Origin: Streptomyces sp. JJ38
GTDB taxonomy: Bacteria > Actinomycetota > Actinomycetes > Streptomycetales > Streptomycetaceae
Direction of reading: 5' to 3'
Assembly: GCF_019303475.1 (NCBI RefSeq)
Contig: NZ_JABLSI010000022.1
Location: 1 to 64,000 of the forward strand
DNA: 64,000 nucleotides
The stretch's first letter is position 1; the number at the start of each line of letters is the position of its first letter. A model generated the notes under the pieces. The model was not told where the DNA came from and did no database searches. It saw nothing but the letters and a program-made list of their open reading frames with translations. Made by a program: the position numbers and the translations under genes. Shown here in pieces: positions 56,957 to 64,000 of the stretch.

Positions 56957-57059
56957 GAGATCGGGAAGTCGTCCGATGCGCCCCGGCCTCCTCAGAGCGG
57001 AAGCTGTAGGAGCCTCACCGAACGGTGGGGCTCTTGCCGACTCCCGAGGAGAGACCACC

Positions 57060-57224
57060 ATGTACGAGGACTTCCTGGCGCACGAGGCTCGCTCCCGCAT
57101 CGACCGGCTCCGCGCCGAGGCCGCGCAGCAGCGGCTGGCCGACGTGGTCCGGCGGGACGCCTCGGACGACGGACGACGCAGGGAGGGGCCCTGGCACCGG
57201 GGCCGCTGGGTGAAGGCCGCCTGA
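57060..57224 (+). CDS. 54-residue charged protein
   Basis: From ATG 57060, with GAGGAG 10 bases upstream, the product reads MYEDFLAHEARSRIDRLRAE, then AAQQRLADVVRR and an Arg-rich end. It is one long amphipathic helix with basic and acidic alternation. No family is recognised. The strong ribosome binding site and coding bias support a real gene. The LAL regulator follows 27 bases later. Confidence 0.6.
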   Translation: MYEDFLAHEARSRIDRLRAEAAQQRLADVVRRDASDDGRRREGPWHRGRWVKAA

Positions 57225-57251
57225 GGCGCGGGCGGAAAAAGCCCTGCCACC

Positions 57252-60200
57252 ATGTCCATCCCCTGTGCGATGCTCGACGGCGTGCAAGCCTCCAGCATCA
57301 GTCCCGTGTTCGTCGGCCGTGGTGCCGAGCTGTCCGAGCTGACCGATGCGCTCGCCCGCGCGGCCGTGGGTGAGCCCCAGGTCGTGGTGGTGGGCGGAGA
57401 GGCCGGCGTGGGGAAGACGCGCCTGCTGGAGGAGTTCCTCACCGCCGCCCGCCGCGCCGACGCGGTGACGGCCGTCGGCGGCTGCATAGAGATCGGCGCC
57501 GACGGGCTGCCCTTCGCCCCCGTCTCCACGCTGCTCCGCTCGCTCTACCGCCAGTTCGAGGCCGAGCTGTCGGCCGCCGTGGCGGGCCAGGAGGGAGAGC
57601 TGGCCCGGCTGCTGCCGGAGCTGGGCGAGCCCACCCACCAGTTCGACGACGAGGTCGGCCGCGCCCGGCTCTTCGAGCTCACGGCTCGCCTGCTGGAGTC
57701 CCTCTCCAGGGAGAGAACCCTCGTCCTGTCCGTGGAGGACCTGCACTGGGCGGACCGCTCGACCCGCGAGCTGCTCGCCTACCTCATCCGGTCGGTCCAC
57801 CACGCCCGGCTCGTCCTCATCGCCAGCTACCGGTCGGACGACATCCACCGCCGCCACCCGCTGCGGCCCTTCCTGGCCGAGCTGGACCGTCTGAGAACGG
57901 TCCAGCGGGTCGAGCTGCCCCGGTTGGGCAAGGAGGAGGTACGCGGCCAGATAGCCGGTATCCAGGGCGTCCCCGAGCCGGCGGGCGAGCTGGTGGAGGA
58001 CGTCTTCCAGCGCTCCGAGGGCAATCCGTTCTTCGTCGAGGAACTGGTCGCCCACTGTGCCACCTGTGACATCAGCGAATCCCTGCGCGACCTGCTGCTC
58101 GTCCGCGTCGAGGCGCTCCCCGAGGCCGCCCAGCGCGTCGTCCAGATCGCCGCCGAGGGAGGTACGACGGTCGAGTTCGGTCTGCTGGCCGCCGTCGTCG
58201 GGGCCCCGCAGGACGAGCTGCTCGCCGCTCTCCGTGCCGCCGTAGGCGCCCACGTCCTCGCCCCCACGGAGGACGGGGACGGCTACCGTTTCCGGCACGC
58301 GCTCGTCCGCGAGGCGGTCAGCGACGACCTGCTGCCCGGTGAGCGCGCCGCGCTCAACCGCCGCTACGCCGAAGCCGTCGAGGCGAACCCCGAGCTCGTC
58401 CGGGCCGAGCACTGCGCCGCCCGGCTGGCCAGCTACTGGTACCACGCGCACGACACCGCCAAGGCGCTGCCCGCCGTGCTGGAGGCGGCCGTCGAGGCCC
58501 GCCGCCGCTACGCCCACTCCGAGCAGCTGCGGTTGCTGAACCGGGCCCTGGAGCTGTGGGAGAGCGCCACCCCCGAGACCCGCCGCTCCCTGCGGCCCTT
58601 CGACCACGCCGACGCCTATCCGGCCTGCGGCTGTGAGGACGACGCCGTGCGCTACATCGACCTTCTCGCCGAGACGGTATCCACAGCGCTGCTGGCCGGC
58701 GAGCGCAAGCGCGCCCAGACCTCCATCAAGCAGGCGCTGCGGATCCTGGAGGAGGCCGAGGGCGGCCACCTCGGCGACCCGCTGCGCGCCGCCTGGTTCT
58801 GGACACAGAAGAGCAAGCTGAAGGGGCTCAACCGGCAGGGCGACGGCTGGGACGAGCTGGCCAGGGCCCAGGACCTCGTCCGGGGGCTGCCGCCCTCTCC
58901 GGTGCACGCCGAGGCGCTGGCCAACGTCGCCGCCTACGCCGCCCTGCACCCGCACGGCCCGGACACCATCACCACCGCCCAGCGCGCCGTCGACCTGGCC
59001 GGGGTCGTGGGCGCCGAGGCCATCGAGCTCCACGCCCGCGTCACGCTCGGCTACCTCCTCGTCGAGTCCGGGAACGCGGAGGCGGGCGTCACCGAGATGC
59101 GCGCCGCCGCCCGCCGCAGTGGCGAGCAGGGCATGGTGGCCGTCGTCGGGCGTGCCTACACCAACCTCGGGGACGTGCTGCACAGCCTGGGACGCTTCGC
59201 CGAGGCGCTGGAGGTGCTGGAGGAGGGGCTGCGCCTGCTCAAGCGCTTCGGCCAGCCGAGCTTCCGGGGCTGGCTGCACGGCAACCGGGGGGAGACCCTC
59301 TACGCCCTGGGCCGCTGGAACGAGGCCGAGCGGGCCTTCTCCGACTCCCGGCAGAACGCCGACAGCCCCTGGTCGCTCATCACCTCCTCGCTGGTGGCCG
59401 GACAGCTCGCGGTGGCCCGCGGCCGCCCCGGCGCCGCCGCCGAGGCGCTGGAGGAGGTGCGCCGGCTGTGTGGCACCCACGACCCGCAGCCGCAGCACAT
59501 GATCCCGATGTTCGCCCTGGAGATGGACATCGAGGCGGCCCGGGGCCGGCTGGACGCCGCCCGGGAGCTGTTCGCCAAGGCCGTCGAGATCGGCTTCCCC
59601 ATGGGCAGCGAGCGCTACGCCTGGCCGCTGCTGTTCTCGGCGGCCACGGCCGAGTCCGAGGCCCGGGGCCTGCCCTCGGCGGAGCCGGGCCGGGCCGAGG
59701 TCCTGGCGGTCATCCGCCGCACGGCACGGCGGCTGCCCCGGCTCTACCCGGCCCCGACGGTCTACGGGCTGCTGATCGACGCCGAGGTGCTGCGTGCCGA
59801 GGGACGCAGCGACGTCACGCGCTGGGAGGAGGCCATCGCCGGGCTCGACCGGCTCGACATGCCCTACCTCCTGGCCTTCGCCCGGTGCCGGCTGGCCGAG
59901 GCCCTGCTGGACGCGGGAACCGACCGCGCCGGGCGCGAGCGTGCCGCCGGCCTCCTGCGCCAGGCCCACGCGGTGGCCGACGGGCTGGACGCCGTCCCGC
60001 TGCGGGACGCGGCCGAACTGCTGGCCGCCCGGGCCCGGATCGCCCTGCGGCCGGAGCCGAGCGGGCCGACGGCGATCGCTCCGGCGCCGGACACCCCGGG
60101 GGAGTCCTTCGGCCTCACACGGCGCGAGCGGGACGTGCTGACGCTGGTGGCGGCGGGCCGCAGCAACCGCCAGATCGCGGAGGAGCTGTACATCTCACCG

Positions 60201-60323
60201 AAGACGGCGAGCGTCCACGTCTCGAACATCCTGTCCAAGCTGGACGTCGGCAACCGGGGGCAGGCCGCCGCGCTGGCGCACCGGATGGGCATGGTCTCCC
60301 CGCAGCCCGCCTCGGCACGCTGA
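57252..60323 (+). CDS. Large LuxR-family (LAL) transcriptional regulator
   Basis: The product is 1023 residues from ATG 57252; ATG 57270 is an alternative. The N-terminal AAA/STAND ATPase has VFVGRGAELSELTDAL, Walker A GGEAGVGKTR (about 50-59) and Walker-B-like LVLSVEDLHWAD. A long TPR-like helical midsection covers about 400-930. The C-terminal LuxR helix-turn-helix is LTRRERDVLTLVAAGRSNRQ, then EELYISPKTASVHVSNIL. LAL proteins are MalT-like ATP-dependent activators. No adjacent pathway genes indicate a target. Confidence 0.95.
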   Translation: MSIPCAMLDGVQASSISPVFVGRGAELSELTDALARAAVGEPQVVVVGGEAGVGKTRLLEEFLTAARRADAVTAVGGCIEIGADGLPFAPVSTLLRSLYRQFEAELSAAVAGQEGELARLLPELGEPTHQFDDEVGRARLFELTARLLESLSRERTLVLSVEDLHWADRSTRELLAYLIRSVHHARLVLIASYRSDDIHRRHPLRPFLAELDRLRTVQRVELPRLGKEEVRGQIAGIQGVPEPAGELVEDVFQRSEGNPFFVEELVAHCATCDISESLRDLLLVRVEALPEAAQRVVQIAAEGGTTVEFGLLAAVVGAPQDELLAALRAAVGAHVLAPTEDGDGYRFRHALVREAVSDDLLPGERAALNRRYAEAVEANPELVRAEHCAARLASYWYHAHDTAKALPAVLEAAVEARRRYAHSEQLRLLNRALELWESATPETRRSLRPFDHADAYPACGCEDDAVRYIDLLAETVSTALLAGERKRAQTSIKQALRILEEAEGGHLGDPLRAAWFWTQKSKLKGLNRQGDGWDELARAQDLVRGLPPSPVHAEALANVAAYAALHPHGPDTITTAQRAVDLAGVVGAEAIELHARVTLGYLLVESGNAEAGVTEMRAAARRSGEQGMVAVVGRAYTNLGDVLHSLGRFAEALEVLEEGLRLLKRFGQPSFRGWLHGNRGETLYALGRWNEAERAFSDSRQNADSPWSLITSSLVAGQLAVARGRPGAAAEALEEVRRLCGTHDPQPQHMIPMFALEMDIEAARGRLDAARELFAKAVEIGFPMGSERYAWPLLFSAATAESEARGLPSAEPGRAEVLAVIRRTARRLPRLYPAPTVYGLLIDAEVLRAEGRSDVTRWEEAIAGLDRLDMPYLLAFARCRLAEALLDAGTDRAGRERAAGLLRQAHAVADGLDAVPLRDAAELLAARARIALRPEPSGPTAIAPAPDTPGESFGLTRRERDVLTLVAAGRSNRQIAEELYISPKTASVHVSNILSKLDVGNRGQAAALAHRMGMVSPQPASAR

Positions 60324-60329
60324 GCGGCG

Positions 60330-60361
60330 GCGGGCGGGCCGGGGCGCCCCGGCCCGCCCGC
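60330..60361. terminator. 32-bp perfect palindrome between convergent genes
   Basis: Bases 60330-60345 are the exact reverse complement of 60346-60361. It lies 7 bases after the LAL stop and serves as a bidirectional terminator for the LAL and sugar dehydrogenase genes. Confidence 0.85.
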
Positions 60362-60417
60362 GTCTCACCGCCGTCCCGGCCGGCCCGCGGCCGCGGACTC
60401 GACGGGACGCCGGGCGG

Positions 60418-61608
60418 TCACCGCACCTCCAGCTTCAGGACGCGGTCGTCGTCCCCCTCCGGGCTGCCCCGGCCGTCCGTCTCGTTGGTCACCAGCCACA
60501 GCTCTCCGCCCCGGTCCGCGACGACGGTGCGCAGCCGCCCGTACTCGCCCTCCAGGAACGCCTCGGGCTCGGCGACGGTCTCCTCGCCGTCCAGCGGGAC
60601 GCGCCACAGCCGTTCCCCGCCCAGCCCCGCCATCCACAGCGAGCCCTCGGCCCAGGCCAGCCCGGACGGCGAGGCCTCGGCCGGGCGCCACTGCGCGACG
60701 GGGTCGACGAAGCCCTCCTCGCCCGCGGCGCCCTCGGCCTCGGGCCAGCCGTAGTTGCCGCCCGGCTCGATCAGGTTGACCTCGTCCCACTCGTTCTGCC
60801 CGAACTCCGAGGCCCACAGCCGTCCCTGGCCGTCGAAGGCGAGCCCCTGCACGTTGCGGTGGCCCAGGGAGAACACCCGTGAGCCCGGCTCGGCGTTGCC
60901 CTCCGCCGGCGCGCTGCCGTCCGGCTCGACGCGCAGGATCTTCCCGGCCAGCGAGTCCAGGTCCTGGGCCGCACCGCGCCGGTCCGCGTCCCCGGTGCCG
61001 ACGTAGAGCATGCCGTCGGGGCCGAAGGCCATCCGCCCGCCGTTGTGCCGCGGTCCCTTGGGGATGCCCCGGACCAGGATGTCCGGCTGGCCCAGCCCGG
61101 ACTCGGGATCGTCGGCGTCGTAGGCCATGCGCACCACGCGGTTGTCGGAGTTGGTGGTGTAGTACGCGTAGAGGTGACCGCCCGCCGCGCCGCCGCCGAG
61201 CGCGATGCCCAGCAGCCCGCCCTCGCCGCCCGGCTCCACGCCCGTCACCTCGCCGACCTCGGTGACGCTGCCGTCCTCCCCGCTCACCCGCAGGATCGTC
61301 CCCGCGTCGCGGGAGGAGACCAGCAGGTCCCCGCCGGGAAGCGGTGCCAGGCCCCACGGGGACTCCAGCCCGGTGGCGACGGTGCTCAGCACCTCGACCG
61401 AGCCCTCGGCCGGGGGCGGCTCGACGGGACGCGTCGGGCGGGGCTCGGTGGGTGAGGCGGCCTCCGAGGGCGGAGTCCGCTGCTCCTGCGCCGAGGGGCG
61501 CGGGGCCGTGCGCCCCGCGGTGCCGTCGTCCGCCGGGCCGCCCGCGCAGGCGGCCGTGAGCAGCAGTGCGGTGGTGGCCAGCGCGGCTGCGCAAGCGGGG
61601 CGTCGCAC
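60418..61608 (-). CDS. PQQ-type glucose/sorbosone dehydrogenase lipoprotein
   Basis: The product is 396 residues from GTG 61608. A lipoprotein signal has lipobox LTAAC, followed by a Pro/Thr/Glu-rich linker (about 24-70). A six-bladed beta-propeller of the soluble glucose dehydrogenase family follows: TGLESPWGLAPLPGGDLLVS, GGEGGLLGIAL, GHRNVQGLAFDGQGRLWASE and GGNYGWPEAEG. The family uses PQQ or other quinone cofactors to oxidise sugars outside the membrane. The substrate is not known. Confidence 0.92.
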   Translation of the reverse strand: MRRPACAAALATTALLLTAACAGGPADDGTAGRTAPRPSAQEQRTPPSEAASPTEPRPTRPVEPPPAEGSVEVLSTVATGLESPWGLAPLPGGDLLVSSRDAGTILRVSGEDGSVTEVGEVTGVEPGGEGGLLGIALGGGAAGGHLYAYYTTNSDNRVVRMAYDADDPESGLGQPDILVRGIPKGPRHNGGRMAFGPDGMLYVGTGDADRRGAAQDLDSLAGKILRVEPDGSAPAEGNAEPGSRVFSLGHRNVQGLAFDGQGRLWASEFGQNEWDEVNLIEPGGNYGWPEAEGAAGEEGFVDPVAQWRPAEASPSGLAWAEGSLWMAGLGGERLWRVPLDGEETVAEPEAFLEGEYGRLRTVVADRGGELWLVTNETDGRGSPEGDDDRVLKLEVR

Positions 61609-61703
61609 GGTGGGTTCCTCTCTTCGGCCTGTCCCTCTCAGGACACCACATCGGGCCGACGGGTGCGGGGTGATCGTCAGGACGGACGAGCGTCGTTCGG
61701 CTC

Positions 61704-62702
61704 TCAGTCCCAGGAGCCCTGCGCGGGCGGCAGGCCGCGGATCTCGGCCAGGTCATCGGCGGTCAGCCGCAGCCGCGCGGCGCGGGCGTTCTCCGCCGCC
61801 CAGCGGGCCTTCTTGGTGCCGGGGACGGGAATGACGTGCGGGCCCTGGGCGAGCAGCCAGGCCAGCGCCACCTGGGCCGGGGTGGCCCGCGGGTGCCGGG
61901 CCGCGACGCGCCGCAGCCCGGCCACGACCGGCTGGTTCGCGGCCATCATCTCGGCGGTGAAGCGCGGGTGCCGGGCGCGGATGTCGTCCGGCTCGAAGCC
62001 GCTGCCCGGGGTCAGGGTTCCGCTGAGGAAGCCGTGTCCGAGCGGCATCGCCGCCAGCAGGCCGATTCCGCGCTCCGCACACCACGGCAGCAGTGCGCCC
62101 AGCGCCTCACGGGACCACACGGACAGCTCCGCCTGCACCGCGCTGACCGGAAACACCTGCTGGATCCGGCGCAGTTGGGCCAGCGTCGGGGCGTGCAGGT
62201 CCGTGCCGGGTCCGCGCCGGTGTGCGCGGGCGTCGACCGCGCACAGCCCGAGAGCGCGCACCTTCCCCGCCGTCACCAGCTCGGCCATGGCGCCCCAGGT
62301 CTCCTCGACGGGCACCTCGGGGTCGGGGCGGTGCAGTTGGTAGAGGTCGATGACGTCGGTCTGCAGCCGCCGCAGCGAGGCGTCGCAGGCGCGGCGGATA
62401 TAGCCGGGGCGGCCGTTGGCCACGATGTGCTGGTCGCCCACGAGCAGCCCGGCCTTGGTGGACACGAAGGCCTCCGCCCGGCGCTGCCTGAGTACCCGTC
62501 CTACCAGCAGTTCGTTGGTGAACGGCCCGTACATGTCGGCGGTGTCCAGCAGCGTCGTCCCCTCGTCGAGAGCGGCGTGCAGGGCCCGCAGCGCGCCCTC
62601 GCCCCCCTGCTGGGACGTCGTGTAGGCCCAGCTCATCGGCATGCAGCCGAGGCCGATCGCCCCCACGCGCAGCGCCGCAGCGCCGAGTGTCCTGCCCTCC
62701 AC
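61704..62702 (-). CDS. Aldo/keto reductase
   Basis: The product is 332 residues from GTG 62702 (AGGGGGAG upstream); the much longer open frame is an artefact of missing stops. Motifs of the (beta/alpha)8 NADPH enzymes are LLDTADMYGPFTNELLVG (catalytic Asp and Tyr), VSTKAGLL (Lys), LYQLHRPDPEVP (His) and VIPVPGTKK (cofactor). The substrate is unknown. It is divergent from the hydroxyacid dehydrogenase gene. Confidence 0.94.
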   Translation of the reverse strand: MEGRTLGAAALRVGAIGLGCMPMSWAYTTSQQGGEGALRALHAALDEGTTLLDTADMYGPFTNELLVGRVLRQRRAEAFVSTKAGLLVGDQHIVANGRPGYIRRACDASLRRLQTDVIDLYQLHRPDPEVPVEETWGAMAELVTAGKVRALGLCAVDARAHRRGPGTDLHAPTLAQLRRIQQVFPVSAVQAELSVWSREALGALLPWCAERGIGLLAAMPLGHGFLSGTLTPGSGFEPDDIRARHPRFTAEMMAANQPVVAGLRRVAARHPRATPAQVALAWLLAQGPHVIPVPGTKKARWAAENARAARLRLTADDLAEIRGLPPAQGSWD

Positions 62703-62810
62703 CGGCTCCGCTCCCCCTTTCACCGTCGAAGCCCCCAAACTAACCGGTCGGCGCGGCCCCGTTCGCCCGAGGTCACCGGGGGTCCGGTCCGACGGCATAG
62801 CCTGGCCGTC

Positions 62811-63752
62811 ATGAGCGCAACCGACGTATGGCTTCCGCTGCCTCTGGACGAGTTCGACGACCTCCCCGGGGCCTTCACCTACCGGTACTGGAACGCCGAC
62901 AGCCCCTACCCGGCGGACCCGGCCGACTGCCTCGCCTACGTCGTCCCCTACCTCAAGCCGGCCGCGGACGTGCTGGCCCCGCTGGAGCGGATGCGCTCGG
63001 TGCGGCTCGTGCAGACCCTCACCGCGGGCACCGAGCACATGCTTCCCGGTCTGGCCGCCCTGCCGCCCGGAGCCGCGCTCTGCAACGCCGTCGGGGTGCA
63101 CGATGCCAGCACCGCCGAGCTCGCCCTGACCCTGATCCTCGCCTCCCTGCGCGGCGTACCGGACTTCGTCCGGCAGCAGGACGCTGGCCGGTGGCGCGGG
63201 GGGTTCCGGCCCGCGCTCGCCGACCGCCGGGTGTTGATCGTCGGCTACGGCGGCATCGGGCGCGCCGTCGAGGAGCGGCTGCTGCCCTTTGAGGTGGCCC
63301 GCGTCGACCGCGTGGCCCGTACCGCGCGCGCCGAGCGGCACGGCCCGGTCCAGAGCCTCGACGCACTGCCCACGCTGCTGCCCGAGGCCGATGTCGTCGT
63401 GGTGGCCGTGCCGTTGACCGAGGGGACGCGGCACCTGGTCGACGGCGGTTTCCTGGCCCGGATGCCGGACGGCGCGCTGCTGGTGAACGTCGCCCGCGGC
63501 GGCGTGGTGGACACCAAGGCGCTGCTGCCGGAACTGGAGTCCGGCCGGCTGCGGGCCGCCCTGGACGTGACCGACCCCGAACCGCTGCCCGAGGACCACC
63601 CGTTGTGGCGTGCGCCGGGTGTCCTGATCACGCCGCATGTCGGTGGCCCCTCGACCGCGTTCCGGCCCCGGGCGCGCGCCCTGGTTCGGGCGCAGCTCGA
63701 CCGGCTCGCGGCCGGCGAACACCCCGCGCACGTCGTCCACCGGGCGGCCTGA
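62811..63752 (+). CDS. D-2-hydroxyacid dehydrogenase family protein
   Basis: The product is 313 residues from ATG 62811. The NAD loop is VLIVGYGGIGRAVEE. Catalytic-domain motifs are NVARGGVVDTKAL (Arg), DVTDPEPLPEDHPLW (Glu) and ITPHVGGPS (His). The N-terminal half has ERMRSVRLVQTLTAGTEHML. It reduces 2-keto acids or oxidises 2-hydroxy acids; the substrate is unknown. Confidence 0.94.
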   Translation: MSATDVWLPLPLDEFDDLPGAFTYRYWNADSPYPADPADCLAYVVPYLKPAADVLAPLERMRSVRLVQTLTAGTEHMLPGLAALPPGAALCNAVGVHDASTAELALTLILASLRGVPDFVRQQDAGRWRGGFRPALADRRVLIVGYGGIGRAVEERLLPFEVARVDRVARTARAERHGPVQSLDALPTLLPEADVVVVAVPLTEGTRHLVDGGFLARMPDGALLVNVARGGVVDTKALLPELESGRLRAALDVTDPEPLPEDHPLWRAPGVLITPHVGGPSTAFRPRARALVRAQLDRLAAGEHPAHVVHRAA

Positions 63753-63967
63753 CGGCGCGGCCGGGCCGCCGCCCGCCTGGCACCGAACCGGTCGAAACCG
63801 GCACCTCCTGCGCCCCCTTGGCAACGCGCCGCAGGCGTTCGGGTGCGGAGTGTATCGGTAAACCCCCAGGTCGTCACGTTCTGTAGAGGTCCTATATCCG
63901 TGAGTGACGGAACTGGTGTATCGTCCGGACGGGGAGATACCAGGACACCCAGGGGGGCGACGGGCGA

Positions 63968-64000
63968 ATGCGTGGCCAAAGGACGAACTGCCTGAACAGG
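63968..64000 (+). CDS. Possible start of a gene cut by the window edge
   Basis: ATG 63968 follows a GGGGGGCG stretch at an acceptable distance and stays open to the edge (MRGQRTNCLNR). Only 11 residues are visible, so no function can be assigned. A GTG at 63900 opens only a 31-codon frame and is less likely. The preceding 215 bases contain no other gene and should hold the promoter. Confidence 0.3.
   Translation, partial: MRGQRTNCLNR

Overview
The window is high-GC actinobacterial DNA and is almost certainly a Streptomyces chromosome. Genes use G/C-ending codons, GTG starts are common, and stop/start overlaps (ATGA, GTGA) are frequent. Gene order from sdaA-glyA-gcvH-gcvT through the SseB pair, a peptide ABC transporter, mnmA, ligA, an rmdB-like gene and gatCAB follows the order I recall for the central S. 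coelicolor chromosome. This placement is from memory; no search was run.

Layout. (1) 1-10255 is an accessory-looking surface and metal locus. It holds a Crp/Fnr regulator; two CHRD-domain exported proteins, each next to its own class F sortase, arranged as a convergent mirror image; and a DUF4331 - TPR - NicO (nickel/cobalt transporter) operon. The two intervals upstream of the DUF4331 and TPR genes contain unusual palindromes and hairpins. I consider this the best candidate for an undescribed system. (2) 10431-16230 is the glycine/serine operon: a tandem glycine riboswitch, then gcvT, gcvH, glyA and sdaA, together able to turn glycine into serine and then pyruvate. (3) 16468-25094 holds a P-loop kinase-like protein, two SseB proteins and a five-gene peptide ABC transporter. 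(4) 25183-33182 holds a TRIC channel, a thioesterase, an FNT formate/nitrite channel and divergent choline-to-glycine-betaine genes (betB / betA-BCCT transporter). (5) 33243-39841 holds mnmA, a Tat-exported amidase, a DUF4190 protein, a cysteine desulfurase, and the NHEJ pair LigD-polymerase/Ku.

(6) 39842-44756 is a small variable island: a gene-poor stretch, a PASTA lipoprotein, a deletion-fused DUF6879-type pseudogene, an XRE regulator and a coupled string of small unknown genes. (7) 44818-57224 holds dps, an MreB paralogue, an SDR, a MetE-core protein, ligA, an rmdB-like c-di-GMP enzyme, and gatC-gatA-(80-aa membrane protein)-gatB. (8) 57252-64000 holds a large LuxR (LAL) regulator, a PQQ-type sugar dehydrogenase lipoprotein, an aldo/keto reductase, a D-2-hydroxyacid dehydrogenase and the start region of a further gene.

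Transcription units are clearly separated by perfect GC-rich hairpins, and I recorded the strongest. No tRNA, rRNA, CRISPR array, insertion sequence or replication origin was seen.
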